From UBA2108 sp002713215 (GTDB taxonomy: Bacteria > Bacteroidota > Bacteroidia > Flavobacteriales_G > Salibacteraceae), in the NCBI GenBank assembly GCA_937891015.1, contig CALAPY010000010.1:1-36491 (forward strand): 36,491 nt of DNA, in the 5' to 3' direction. The notes under the pieces were generated by a model. That model was given only the letters and a program-made list of their open reading frames with translations, searched no databases and was not told the origin of the DNA. The translations under genes and the position numbers were made by a program. Of this stretch, positions 7,901 through 17,357 are shown piece after piece (position 1 is the first letter of the stretch; each line of letters opens with the position of its first letter).

Positions 7901-9439
7901 ATGGCTGTTAAAGAAGATTCTCTTAAAAAAGTTGTTTCCCACGCAAAGGAGTATGGATATGTTTTTCCTTCAAGCGAAATATATGATGGATTAAGCGCTA
8001 CTTACGACTATGGTCAATACGGAGTGGAACTTAAGAAGAACATTCGTGAATACTGGTGGAAGTCAATGGTTCATAATCATGAAAATATCGTTGGCTTGGA
8101 TTCAGCCATATTTATGCATCCAACTACCTGGAAAGCTTCGGGACACGTGGATGCCTTTAACGATCCAATGATTGACAATAAGGATTCAAAAAAGCGGTAC
8201 CGTGCAGATGTTTTGCTGGAGGATCATATGGAGAAAATCCGGATTCAAAAAATTGAAAAGGAGGTTAAAAAAGCTGCCAAAAGATTTGGAGATTCGTTTG
8301 ATGCAGATATGTTTCGCAAGACAAATAACCGGGTGTTGTCATATCAAGGCAAGATTGACGCTATTTCAGAACGAATGAAGGAGGCACTGGACGATGATAA
8401 TTTGGAAGCATTAAGGGGTCTTATTATTGAGTTGGGAATAGTGTGTCCGGTTAGTGGTACAAAAAACTGGACGGAAGTGAGGCAATTCAACCTTATGTTC
8501 AGTACGGAGCTTGGATCTACAACCGATGATGCAAGTAAGATTTACCTGAGACCTGAAACCTGCCAGGGAATATTTGTCAATTTTTTGAATGTACAAAAAA
8601 CAGGAAGGATGAAAATTCCTTTTGGAATTGCTCAAACTGGAAAGGCATTTAGGAATGAAATTGTAGCGAGACAGTTTATCTTTAGAATGCGTGAGTTTGA
8701 GCAAATGGAAATGCAGTTTTTTGTAAAGCCCGGTACTGAGCTTGAATGGTTTGAAAACTGGAAAGATCAACGATTAAAGTGGCACCAGAAAATTGGATTG
8801 GGAGAAGAGAATTATAGAATTCATGATCATATAAAATTAGCTCATTATGCTAACGCAGCTTGCGATATTGAGTTTAATTTTCCAATGGGTTTTAAAGAAC
8901 TGGAGGGAATACATTCCCGGACTGATTTCGATCTCAAGAGCCATGAAATGACATCAGGCAAGAAGCTGCAGTATTTCGACCCGGAAGAGAATAAAAACTA
9001 CATTCCCTATGTTATTGAAACTTCTATTGGGTTGGACCGGATGTTCTTGGCTGTATTGTCTAATGGTTTGGTGGAAGAGACCCTAGAAGATGGTTCGGAG
9101 AGAACGGTGCTAAAAATTCATCCTGCACTTGCGCCTGTTAAATGTGCGGTGCTACCCTTGTTAAAGAAAGATGGATTACCCGAAAAAGCCCGCGAAATAT
9201 TTAGTGATCTAAAGCTTGATTTCAATATGCAGTACGACGAAAAGGATGCTATTGGTAAGCGATACAGAAGGCAAGACGCAATAGGAACTCCTTATGCGAT
9301 AACCATTGACCATCAAACGTTGGACGATGACACAATAACCTTAAGGGAAAGAGACAGCATGAGTCAGGAAAGGATTGAGGTGTCAACTTTGAACGATGTT
9401 CTTGCATTCAAAACCGACATGAAGACTTTATTGAATTAG
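7901..9439 (+). CDS. glyS: Glycine--tRNA ligase (single-chain alpha2 type)
   Basis: This class II aminoacyl-tRNA synthetase charges tRNA-Gly. The 512-residue protein is the dimeric, eukaryote-like single-chain form, not the bacterial alpha2beta2 GlyQ/GlyS form. Recognisable parts are YDYGQYGVELKKNIREYWW near the N terminus, RPETCQGIFVNF, class II motif 2 with AFRNEIVARQFIFRMREFEQ, and motif 3 IETSIGLDRMFLAVL. The C-terminal anticodon-binding domain begins about LKIHPALAPVKCAVLPL. It has its own probable promoter and ends seven bases from the convergent murF stop. Confidence 0.97.
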   Translation: MAVKEDSLKKVVSHAKEYGYVFPSSEIYDGLSATYDYGQYGVELKKNIREYWWKSMVHNHENIVGLDSAIFMHPTTWKASGHVDAFNDPMIDNKDSKKRYRADVLLEDHMEKIRIQKIEKEVKKAAKRFGDSFDADMFRKTNNRVLSYQGKIDAISERMKEALDDDNLEALRGLIIELGIVCPVSGTKNWTEVRQFNLMFSTELGSTTDDASKIYLRPETCQGIFVNFLNVQKTGRMKIPFGIAQTGKAFRNEIVARQFIFRMREFEQMEMQFFVKPGTELEWFENWKDQRLKWHQKIGLGEENYRIHDHIKLAHYANAACDIEFNFPMGFKELEGIHSRTDFDLKSHEMTSGKKLQYFDPEENKNYIPYVIETSIGLDRMFLAVLSNGLVEETLEDGSERTVLKIHPALAPVKCAVLPLLKKDGLPEKAREIFSDLKLDFNMQYDEKDAIGKRYRRQDAIGTPYAITIDHQTLDDDTITLRERDSMSQERIEVSTLNDVLAFKTDMKTLLN

Positions 9440-9446
9440 AAATAGG

Positions 9447-10721
9447 TTAGAGTACCTCTAGCACCTCTTCAAGCCTGATACCCCTTGATCCCTTTATTAG
9501 TATCTGAGATGGGGGTAATGGATTACTGCTTAGAAGTTTTATCAATTCTGACCGGTGTCCAAGAACGGTGAAGTTTTCCAGATACGTAGTTTTTAAGTAT
9601 TCATCTCCTACTAAAAATACAGTAGTGTTCAAATCAGCCAGCTTATTTACAATTGTTTGATGTTCAGTGACGCTTTCATCCCCAAGTTCAAGCATGTCAC
9701 CCAGTATAACAACACGGGAATCCAGAAGCTCTTGTTTCGCAAAACTATCGATGGCTAATTCAACCGATGAAGGGTTGGCATTGTAAGCATCCAAAAAAAT
9801 CTTATGACCATTTTTGTTAAGGAACTGCGAGCGGTTGTTGCTTGGTACATAATCTTCAATCGCTTTATCTATTTCATTTGAGTCGACTCCGAAATACTTT
9901 CCAATACAAACAGCCATTTCAATATTCTTGATGTTATAGTCACCAATTAAATGAGTTGTAATAGGCTTGTTTTCCTTATTTAAGTAGTTAACGAATGGGT
10001 CTGAAGGTTGTGGTTCAAGAAATGAAAAGCGATCCTCTTTGCCGAATTCAATCCGATCATTTACTCCCGATGCCATTTCTATTAAATCTTCTTCAAAGAG
10101 AGGAATAAATGCCAAACCATTGGTTAGTTCAAGGTAGTCGAACAGTTCTTTTTTTGCCAGTTTGTTATTTTCAAACGACCCAAATCCTTCGATGTGATCC
10201 TTGCCAACATTGGTGACTAAACCGTGACTGGGATTACCTATTTCACAAAGTTGCTTGATTTCACCAGGGTGGTTATCTCCCATTTCAAGAACCAGGAATT
10301 CGCAGTTTTGTGGCATACTGAGTATTGTCAAGGGTAGACCTATGTGATTGTTGAAATTTCCAGGAGTGCTGTGCGTTTTATATTTCCTTGTTAGCACTGC
10401 ATGGATTAATTCTTTGGCAGTTGTTTTTCCATTGGATCCGGTAATTCCCAAAACCGGAATATTAAATGTGTTTCGGTATTCATTGGCTAACTGTTGAAGC
10501 GCAACCAGTACATTATCAACCAGAATAATATTGGGATGTGTTGAATATTCGACGTCATCTACTACTGCATATTTAGCTCCCTTAGAAATTGCTTCTTCTG
10601 CATATTTGTTTCCATTAAAATTTTCACCTTTAAGCGCAAAAAATAAACTTCCGGGAATGATATTTCTGCTATCGGTGCATACTTTAAAAGAACATTCTTT
10701 ATAGGGTTCTAGCAATGACAT
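9447..10721 (-). CDS. murF: UDP-N-acetylmuramoyl-tripeptide--D-alanyl-D-alanine ligase
   Basis: MurF adds D-Ala-D-Ala to the UDP-MurNAc-tripeptide, the last cytoplasmic step of the peptidoglycan precursor. With the ATG at 10721 the product has 424 residues and starts MSLLEPYKECSFKVCTDSR. The Mur-ligase ATP motif GITGSNGKTTAKE, the EMGDNHPGEI segment, FLDAYNANPSS and the C-terminal ILIKGSRGIRLEEVL are present. An in-frame TTG at 10748 would extend the protein by nine residues, but those codons lie in the loop and 3' arm of a terminator hairpin, so I reject it. The gene follows gldJ on the same strand. Because a terminator separates the two, its expression may depend on read-through or on an unseen promoter. 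Confidence 0.95.
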   Translation of the reverse strand: MSLLEPYKECSFKVCTDSRNIIPGSLFFALKGENFNGNKYAEEAISKGAKYAVVDDVEYSTHPNIILVDNVLVALQQLANEYRNTFNIPVLGITGSNGKTTAKELIHAVLTRKYKTHSTPGNFNNHIGLPLTILSMPQNCEFLVLEMGDNHPGEIKQLCEIGNPSHGLVTNVGKDHIEGFGSFENNKLAKKELFDYLELTNGLAFIPLFEEDLIEMASGVNDRIEFGKEDRFSFLEPQPSDPFVNYLNKENKPITTHLIGDYNIKNIEMAVCIGKYFGVDSNEIDKAIEDYVPSNNRSQFLNKNGHKIFLDAYNANPSSVELAIDSFAKQELLDSRVVILGDMLELGDESVTEHQTIVNKLADLNTTVFLVGDEYLKTTYLENFTVLGHRSELIKLLSSNPLPPSQILIKGSRGIRLEEVLEVL

Positions 10722-10733
10722 ATTTTGTCCATT

Positions 10734-10761
10734 AAAAAAGCCACTCAAATGGAGTGGCTTT
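10734..10761 (-). terminator. Rho-independent terminator after gldJ
   Basis: On the minus strand the stem arm AAAGCCACTC is followed by a five-base loop and GAGTGGCTTT, running into a run of six T. The stem is perfect over ten pairs. It lies 29 bases after the gldJ stop and only 13 bases before the murF ATG. Confidence 0.85.
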
Positions 10762-10789
10762 AATTAAATCATTATCAAATTATTAGAGT

Positions 10790-12283
10790 TTATCGACCTC
10801 CAAGACCAACAGGACTTCCAACTCTGTCCATGGCACATCTAAATCCAATGTAGCTTGTTCTTTGATCTTCTTCAAGGAATCTACGTGTACCTGGGTTCAT
10901 ATAGTAAGCACGATCCCTCCAACTACCACCTTTGTACACACGAGTATCATCATCCACTAAGGACTTTCCACCATATTCATACATGTAAGTAGTTTCTGTT
11001 TTTTTATCATCGGTGTTTTCAAATCCATTTTCCCAGTGCGCCCTGTCAATATGACTTTGATAATCTCCATCCAAGTGGTTAATGTTATCTGCACGCTGAT
11101 AGTTCCTTCGATCTATATTTTCTTCTTCAGTAACATTTTCATATTGAAGATGTCCCAAAGAATCTTTTTCAGCAATGTACCCTTCTTCGTCCACCTTTAG
11201 CTTTTTATAGACATTACCTCTAAAGGCATTTAAGTCATCATTGTCTTCTGTATTCAATGGCCGATATACATCCATTACCCACTCACTTACATTACCAGCC
11301 ATATTATACAGGCCATAATCGTTTGGCCAGTATGCATAAACAGGGTTGGTAATACTTGCGTTATCATTCAGTTTTCCGGCAATACCCATATAATCTCCAC
11401 GACCTCTTTTAAAGTTAGCCATCATTTCACCAATGTATGCTTCTTCCGGGTTTCTTACTCCATGTCCATTCCATGGCCACAGACGCCTTTCAATAACTCT
11501 TTCACCCAGTGAGTTTCCAATAAGTCCATAAGCCGCGTATTCCCATTCTGCTTCAGTAGGGAGTCTGTACTTAGGCAGCAAAATACCATCTTCCATTTGT
11601 ACTCTTCTAAAGCCCGTTCCGTTGGGACTGAAATCAGGTAGTCCCTCAATGTTTTTACCGCTTTCGTATTGACCAGCTAGATAGGCATCCGTATTAAAGT
11701 TATCCTCTCCAGCCTGATCTGTATAATGCTGAAGAATACCTTCTCGAATCATAATATGCTCATTAACACGATCAGTTCTCCACAAGCAATAATCACTGGC
11801 TTGAAGCCAAGAAATACCAACTACAGGATACTCGCGGTAAGCGGGATGACGTAAATAGTAATCCACAAATGGTTCGTTGTATGCTAATTTTTGACGCCAT
11901 ACAAGGGTATCAGGCAGTGCTTTTTTAACCACCTCAGGATAATCCAAGCCATATACACGATTTAACCAGAACAGGTATTCCAGCCAGTCGTAGTTCTTAA
12001 CTTCAGTTTCATCCATGTAAAAAGAAGAAACAGTAACTCTACGAGGGTAATTGTGCCAGTCATAAATAACATCCTGCTCATTTCTTCCCATAGTAAAGGT
12101 ACCACCTTCAATTAAGACAAGGTTTGGCCCGGTTTCTTGTTCCTCAAATGGCATTTTCTGAAATCCACCATTTTCCTGGTCATTATAGTTCCATCCGGTA
12201 GAAGAAGATTGCTCTTTTCCACAAGAATACAGTGTAACCATAATTGCGAATAACATACTGTATTTAAGTGCTTTCATAGTCAT
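10790..12283 (-). CDS. gldJ: Gliding motility / T9SS lipoprotein GldJ
   Basis: GldJ is an outer-membrane-associated lipoprotein needed for gliding and for stable GldK in the type IX secretion machinery. The 497-residue product begins with a lipoprotein signal ending LYSC (Cys21) and then carries a formylglycine-generating-enzyme-like (SUMF1) fold. VLIEGGTFTMG marks its start, RLPTEAEWEYAAYG and NMAGNVSEWVMDVYRP its middle, and VYKGGSWRDRAY with YIGFRCAMDRVG its end. Such domains in gliding proteins are structural, not known to be catalytic. It is somewhat shorter than the roughly 560-residue F. johnsoniae protein. Adjacent porU and porV support the assignment. The ATG at 12277 is an equally possible start. 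A TATATTTG promoter element lies just upstream. Confidence 0.92.
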   Translation of the reverse strand: MTMKALKYSMLFAIMVTLYSCGKEQSSSTGWNYNDQENGGFQKMPFEEQETGPNLVLIEGGTFTMGRNEQDVIYDWHNYPRRVTVSSFYMDETEVKNYDWLEYLFWLNRVYGLDYPEVVKKALPDTLVWRQKLAYNEPFVDYYLRHPAYREYPVVGISWLQASDYCLWRTDRVNEHIMIREGILQHYTDQAGEDNFNTDAYLAGQYESGKNIEGLPDFSPNGTGFRRVQMEDGILLPKYRLPTEAEWEYAAYGLIGNSLGERVIERRLWPWNGHGVRNPEEAYIGEMMANFKRGRGDYMGIAGKLNDNASITNPVYAYWPNDYGLYNMAGNVSEWVMDVYRPLNTEDNDDLNAFRGNVYKKLKVDEEGYIAEKDSLGHLQYENVTEEENIDRRNYQRADNINHLDGDYQSHIDRAHWENGFENTDDKKTETTYMYEYGGKSLVDDDTRVYKGGSWRDRAYYMNPGTRRFLEEDQRTSYIGFRCAMDRVGSPVGLGGR

Positions 12284-12305
12284 GTTTTAAACATTAACGA
12301 AAAAT

Positions 12306-12313
12306 CAAATATA
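12306..12313 (-). promoter_or_regulatory. Bacteroidetes -7 promoter element for gldJ
   Basis: Minus-strand TATATTTG is a full TAnnTTTG match. It lies 22 bases before the gldJ start, in the 45-base gap after the porP/sprF-like gene, so gldJ can be transcribed independently. Confidence 0.6.
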
Positions 12314-12328
12314 ATAGTATTTGAATAA

Positions 12329-13333
12329 TTAGAATTTGGGGCAGCTGATTGCTCTGAATCTCTTACGTTTCGGTTTGCAGTTGAAAAGAAGTGCCATTGA
12401 CACCTCATGAGACCCTCCAGATTTATTTGTAAGTTTCGAATAAGTTATATCATAGCTGTAGCCAAACCTAACGTGATCGGCTTTAATTCCAACCAATATG
12501 GCGAAAGCATCACGCCCCCTCCACCACAATCCACCTACAATTGGACCTTTATATCCATATAGTCCTAAGAACAACTGATTGGCCGTAGGGTTAAGTGAGA
12601 ATTCTTTTCCCTGAGACTGGTACATTATGTTAGGAGAAATAGCACCATCTTCAGGATATCTTTTATTGATGGGAATTACAAATCCCGCATGCAAGGTGAA
12701 CTTTCTTGGAAGCTTGGTTTCGTCCGCAAGTAAAAATTTCTCATCGGGCTCTGTAAGATGATCTACTGCAAATCCACCATAAAAATACTTGGTATATGCT
12801 AAGAATCCAGCGCCAAAGTCTACATTTTGAACCGATTGTTCAGGTTCAGTCTCTTGAGTGTTATAAACAAAGCCATAACGCTCATCAATCATATCACCGA
12901 AGGTTAACTGACTCCAATCAATTCTTTTTTGGAAATAGGCAGCACTAAGTCCGAAACGAAATGAAAGCTTCCTATTTACATTTAAGTTGTAAGAATACAT
13001 TAAAGTAGCTCGTGTTGTCTTAAAGACTCCATTTGTTCCTTCTCGGTCTTGCATCAATAAGACGCCTAAACCTCCTGACAGTGCATCAATTTGCTGGTCG
13101 TAACTAGCTGAATACGTAACATAGTTGCCTCCTCCATTATCTATACCAGGCCACTGATTTCGATAATTCATGACAAATCTTGGACATCTCTCAACCCCTG
13201 AAAGAGCAGGGTTTAAGTACAGAGGATTAGCGTAAAACTGAGTATATATAGGGTCCTGTGCCTTACTTACACTTGCCAAACTCACTAATCCTAATAGAAT
13301 ATATATTATTCTCTTCTCCAAACTGTAAGACAT
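12329..13333 (-). CDS. PorP/SprF family type IX secretion-associated outer-membrane protein
   Basis: The 334-residue protein has a Sec signal (MSYSLEKRIIYILLGLVSLA, cleavage near SKAQ) followed by the family's characteristic opening QDPIYTQFYANPLYLNPAL. VMNYRNQWPGI follows, and the rest shows amphipathic beta-barrel repeats with a late VGIKADHVRFGYSYD. PorP/SprF proteins are outer-membrane barrels that help export or anchor T9SS substrates such as adhesins. Several paralogues usually exist per genome, so I give no symbol. It lies between gldJ (same strand, 45 bases downstream) and the divergent porU, within a T9SS block. Only a weak promoter-like TATAATTG is seen upstream at 13356-13363. Confidence 0.9.
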   Translation of the reverse strand: MSYSLEKRIIYILLGLVSLASVSKAQDPIYTQFYANPLYLNPALSGVERCPRFVMNYRNQWPGIDNGGGNYVTYSASYDQQIDALSGGLGVLLMQDREGTNGVFKTTRATLMYSYNLNVNRKLSFRFGLSAAYFQKRIDWSQLTFGDMIDERYGFVYNTQETEPEQSVQNVDFGAGFLAYTKYFYGGFAVDHLTEPDEKFLLADETKLPRKFTLHAGFVIPINKRYPEDGAISPNIMYQSQGKEFSLNPTANQLFLGLYGYKGPIVGGLWWRGRDAFAILVGIKADHVRFGYSYDITYSKLTNKSGGSHEVSMALLFNCKPKRKRFRAISCPKF

Positions 13334-13355
13334 TTATTAAGGTCCATCAGGTAGG

Positions 13356-13363
13356 CAATTATA
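13356..13363 (-). promoter_or_regulatory. Weak -7-like element before the porP/sprF-like gene
   Basis: Minus-strand TATAATTG fits TAnnTTTG at seven of eight positions and lies 23 bases before the start at 13333. The 160-base divergent gap to porU otherwise holds only AT-rich sequence with no clear repeat. Confidence 0.25.
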
Positions 13364-13477
13364 CGAATATTTTTAATTCTTATTATCTAAAAAGTAACTT
13401 TTAGGTAAGAAAAAGATATTTGATAGGCTTTGCAATAATCTATTTTTTTAAACGTTCACAGTCGATAAATCATTTTG

Positions 13478-13485
13478 TAAAATTG
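13478..13485 (+). promoter_or_regulatory. Weak -7-like element before porU
   Basis: TAAAATTG fits TAnnTTTG at seven of eight positions. It ends nine bases before the porU ATG at 13494, the same spacing as the element before panD. Confidence 0.25.
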
Positions 13486-13493
13486 CATTGCTT

Positions 13494-16400
13494 ATGCAAA
13501 AGAGTCAGTTATCCTTTTTCAGTTTCTTTTTGTTCTTCATTTTTATGATCTTGCCTTCCTTGGGATTAATGGCGCAATTGAATTACTCAATTAGTTGGAA
13601 GGGGATAGTAAAAGACAATTCATTTAAGTCTCAACCTGTTGATTATATGCATTTTGAGGGTGCTTCATATGATTTTGTACATGATTTTTTCCCCAGATAT
13701 GTGATCAATTTGGAATTGAACCCAAACCAAAGTGTGAGGTCTGTCGGGTTTTCAATAACAGGAGAAAAACCATTGGATGGGCGTGAAAGCCAAACAACAT
13801 CAATTAATGAAATTGGTAGCAATGTGAATGTGGAAATTCATGAATATTTATTGTATAACCGAAAATATTGTCGCATTGAAATTCTACCACTTTATAAAAA
13901 GGGTACTTCAATTTACAAGGTTGAGTCATTTACTATAAACCCGGAGTTCGTTCAATCAAAAAACTCTACCCTATCCCGCAGCTCGCGTGCCTCTTATGCA
14001 ACTAATTCTGTTCTTGGAGGTGGTACATGGTATAAAATTGCAATTGTTGAAGATGGCATTTATAAAATCGATAGCGAATTTCTAAAGAGAATAGGGATTG
14101 ACCCAAAGTCGGTTAAACCAAATAGTTTAAGAATTTACGGAAATGGTGGTGGAATGCTGCCAGAGGATAATGCAACCAGTAGAATTGATGATCTAGCCGA
14201 AAATCCGGTTTGGGTTTCAAATCCGCTAAGCGAGAGTTTTACCGAGAATGATAATGTACTTTTTTATGGGGAAGGTCCGCATGAATGGAAATTATCAGGT
14301 GGTAAGTACCAGTTTGTGGTTAATGTGTATTCCGACACAAACTATTATTTTATGACCTTCGATGGAGGTGTTGGGAATCCACTTAAAATATCAGATCAAA
14401 GTAATATTGCTTCCTCCAATCCAATTACCATAAACTATTTTAATGATTATCAGAGTCATGAGGAAGAATTATCAAACTTGATTTCTAGTGGCAGGCAATG
14501 GGTGGGTGAAAATTTTGGTGTAAAAGGAAATCAATATTATGAGTTTTCCTTTCCAAATATTGAAACGAATAATATTGCTTCGGTTGATGTACATGTTGCA
14601 ATGAGATCACTTATTTCTCCGAGCACCATGAAAATTGGAGTGTCTGGATTAGGGTCAGGCTCAATTACCAGTGGGGTTAATTCAGGAGGGTACTTGAGTA
14701 ATTTCGCTACTAATTACTCCACTACGGTTAGCGCTAACCCAACCTCTTCCAAATTGGGAATTAACTTGACTTATGAAAAAGCAAATGGAGAATCGGTTGC
14801 CTGGTTAGACCGAATTGTTGTTAATTGTGATCGAAAACTAATCTACAGTGGAGGGCAAATGCCTTTTTCGGTTCAAAGGCAAAGCGAATCAACAGCTGAT
14901 TATCAATATGTGTTGGATGGGGTAAATTCTTTTAGTAGGATATGGGATATTACTAATCCTGTCACTGCTAAGGTTCAAAAATTCTCATTGAATGGTCGGC
15001 AGGCGAGATTCAACAGAGAAGGTGGGCAAATTGAAAAGTTCATTGTATTTACGAATAACTCGGCGAGAGTCCCTGAGTGGGGTATTAAGATACCTAACCA
15101 AAACTTACATGCACTCGTAGGAAAAAGTCCAGATATGGTAATTTATACCAAGGCTGAATTTTCCAGCTATGCTGAAGAGGTAGCTGAACTTCATCGTGAG
15201 AATGATGGGTTATCAGTAGAAGTAGTGAATGTTTTAGAGGTCTATAATGAATTCTCGTGTGGAAGACAGGATGTAGTGGCGTTAAGGGATTTTATGAGAA
15301 TGTTGTACAAAAGTGCAAATGGAGATACTTCATTGATTCCGAGGTATCTTTTGTTGTTCGGCGATGCTTCTTACGATTACAAGGACCGAGTTTCTGGAAA
15401 TACGAATGTAATTCCTGTTTATCAAACCCAGGAATCTTTCGATCCAATTGCATCGTTGGCAACTGATGATTTCTATGCTATGCTTGCAGATGACTATAAT
15501 GATTTAACAAATGGAATTGTGCACCTTGGTGTTGGCCGATTTCCTGTGAAAAATGCCAGGCAAGCAGCACAAGCTGTGAATAAACTGAAAAACTATAATA
15601 CCATTAATTCATTAGGTAAATGGAGACTAGCACTTTGTTATATTGCTGATGACGAAGATGGTAATTTACACATGGACCAGGCTAATAACTTGTCCGATTC
15701 TGTTGATGCTGTTTTTCCCAATTATAATATTAATAAGGTATTGGCCGATGCTTATCCACAAAGAAGCACTCCTGGAGGTCAGCGATACCCGGATGTGAAT
15801 CAAGCAATCGACGAAGCTGTTGAACAAGGTTCACTTACATTAAATTATGTAGGGCATGGAGGGGAACTGGGTTGGGCTCATGAACGGATATTGGAGGTGT
15901 CTCAAATTAACAAATGGAGTAATATTAATAATATGCCATTATTCGTGACAGCTACCTGTGAATTTAGCCGTTTCGATGATCCTAAAAGAACTTCCGCTGG
16001 TGAGTTTGTATTTCTTAACCCAGATGGTGCCGGAATTGGCTTGTTAACAACTACTAGAGTAGTATATGCGAGTCCAAATTATGCATTGGCACAAACATTT
16101 AATCGGTTGGCCTATGGAGAACTTAATGGAAACATGCCCCGGCTTGGGGATATAGTTCAACAAACCAAATTGGATCCAAATAATTTCAATGATAATACCC
16201 GGGTTTTTGCATTACTAGGAGATCCTGCAATGAAACTTAATTACCCAATTCATAAAGTTGAGACTACATCACGCCCCGACACCATGGGGGCTTTACAGAA
16301 GGTAACTATTTCCGGACAAGTGGTGCACAATAAAACCGGTAGTTTACTAAGTGACTTTAATGGAACGCTCTATCCCGTCGTGTATGACAAAAAAAGAACC

Positions 16401-17306
16401 GTTCAGACCCTTAATAATGATGGTGATGGGGTATTTGAGTTTGGGGCCAGGATAAATATCCTGTTCAGAGGAAAAGCCACAATAACCAACGGTAAGTTTA
16501 CATTTACATTTGTGGTGCCAAAGGATATCGATTTTAATTATGGAAATGGAAAAATAAGCTACTATGCAGAAAATGGTTCTATCGATGCTGCCGGGTTTGA
16601 TACAATGGTTGTTGTTGGTGGGCAGGTTGGCGATCCGCTTGCTGACCAGATTGGCCCTGATGTAAAGTTGTATATGAATGACACGACCTTTGTTTTTGGA
16701 GGGATGACTAGTGAAGATCCAAGCATTTATGCAAAGGTTTATGACGAAAGCGGAATAAATACCAGCGGTGGTGGAATTGGACACGATATAGTGGCAGTTT
16801 TAGATGAAGATACAAAAGATGAATTGGTGCTTAACGATTATTATGAATCAGTTTTAAACTCGTATCAAAAAGGCATAGTAAGGTATCCTTTTAAAGATAT
16901 GTCGGAAGGAAGGCATACGCTTTCTCTCAAAGCTTGGGATGTTTATAACAACTCAGGGCAGGATAGGACCGAGTTTGTTGTAAGTAAAAGTGCAGAGTTA
17001 GCATTGGATCACGTGTTAAATTATCCCAATCCTTTTACCACAAATACCGACTTCTATTTTGAACACAATTATCCCGACAGAGATTTAATGGTAAGAATTC
17101 AGGTTTTTACTGTTTCGGGGAAAATTGTTAAAACGATAGATGGGTATTATAATAGTAAGGGATTTAGAATTGGACCAATTAAGTGGGACGGGCGAGATGA
17201 TTTTGGAGATAAAATTGGACGAGGGGTATACGTGTACAAAGTTGAAGTGAAAGCCCCTAACGGAGATGTTGCTGACAAAATTGAAAAGCTCGTTATATTA
17301 AACTAG
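13494..17306 (+). CDS. porU: Type IX secretion C-terminal signal peptidase / sortase PorU
   Basis: PorU removes the C-terminal domain of T9SS cargo at the cell surface and attaches the cargo to a surface glycolipid. The 1270-residue product starts MQKSQLSFFSFFLFF, a signal peptide ending near LMAQ. It carries a gingipain-type (peptidase C25) domain in the middle. RYLLLFGDASYDYK opens the domain, the catalytic pair appears as H788 in YVGHGGELGW and C822 in FVTATCEFSRFDD, and ALLGDPAMKLNYP closes it. The C terminus has an FlgD/T9SS-type Ig-like segment beginning VLNYPNPFTTNT and ending GVYVYKVEVKAPNG. The ATG at 13494 is preferred to the TTG at 13488. porV follows after about 50 bases. Confidence 0.95.
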   Translation: MQKSQLSFFSFFLFFIFMILPSLGLMAQLNYSISWKGIVKDNSFKSQPVDYMHFEGASYDFVHDFFPRYVINLELNPNQSVRSVGFSITGEKPLDGRESQTTSINEIGSNVNVEIHEYLLYNRKYCRIEILPLYKKGTSIYKVESFTINPEFVQSKNSTLSRSSRASYATNSVLGGGTWYKIAIVEDGIYKIDSEFLKRIGIDPKSVKPNSLRIYGNGGGMLPEDNATSRIDDLAENPVWVSNPLSESFTENDNVLFYGEGPHEWKLSGGKYQFVVNVYSDTNYYFMTFDGGVGNPLKISDQSNIASSNPITINYFNDYQSHEEELSNLISSGRQWVGENFGVKGNQYYEFSFPNIETNNIASVDVHVAMRSLISPSTMKIGVSGLGSGSITSGVNSGGYLSNFATNYSTTVSANPTSSKLGINLTYEKANGESVAWLDRIVVNCDRKLIYSGGQMPFSVQRQSESTADYQYVLDGVNSFSRIWDITNPVTAKVQKFSLNGRQARFNREGGQIEKFIVFTNNSARVPEWGIKIPNQNLHALVGKSPDMVIYTKAEFSSYAEEVAELHRENDGLSVEVVNVLEVYNEFSCGRQDVVALRDFMRMLYKSANGDTSLIPRYLLLFGDASYDYKDRVSGNTNVIPVYQTQESFDPIASLATDDFYAMLADDYNDLTNGIVHLGVGRFPVKNARQAAQAVNKLKNYNTINSLGKWRLALCYIADDEDGNLHMDQANNLSDSVDAVFPNYNINKVLADAYPQRSTPGGQRYPDVNQAIDEAVEQGSLTLNYVGHGGELGWAHERILEVSQINKWSNINNMPLFVTATCEFSRFDDPKRTSAGEFVFLNPDGAGIGLLTTTRVVYASPNYALAQTFNRLAYGELNGNMPRLGDIVQQTKLDPNNFNDNTRVFALLGDPAMKLNYPIHKVETTSRPDTMGALQKVTISGQVVHNKTGSLLSDFNGTLYPVVYDKKRTVQTLNNDGDGVFEFGARINILFRGKATITNGKFTFTFVVPKDIDFNYGNGKISYYAENGSIDAAGFDTMVVVGGQVGDPLADQIGPDVKLYMNDTTFVFGGMTSEDPSIYAKVYDESGINTSGGGIGHDIVAVLDEDTKDELVLNDYYESVLNSYQKGIVRYPFKDMSEGRHTLSLKAWDVYNNSGQDRTEFVVSKSAELALDHVLNYPNPFTTNTDFYFEHNYPDRDLMVRIQVFTVSGKIVKTIDGYYNSKGFRIGPIKWDGRDDFGDKIGRGVYVYKVEVKAPNGDVADKIEKLVILN

Positions 17307-17329
17307 AAGATTGTGAGTAGGAAAAGCAG

Positions 17330-17337
17330 TATATTTG
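17330..17337 (+). promoter_or_regulatory. Bacteroidetes promoter for porV
   Basis: TATATTTG is a full -7 match, with a TTG at 17311-17313 sixteen bases upstream that could serve as the -33 element. It lies inside the longer open frame beginning at GTG 17313, supporting the ATG at 17358 as the real start. Confidence 0.6.
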
Positions 17338-17357
17338 TAGGCTTTAATAAATTGAAG

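Noticed and set aside
16347..16784. 145-codon open frame antisense to porU
   Set aside because: It is inside the porU coding region and shows no domain; it arises from codon bias of the true gene.
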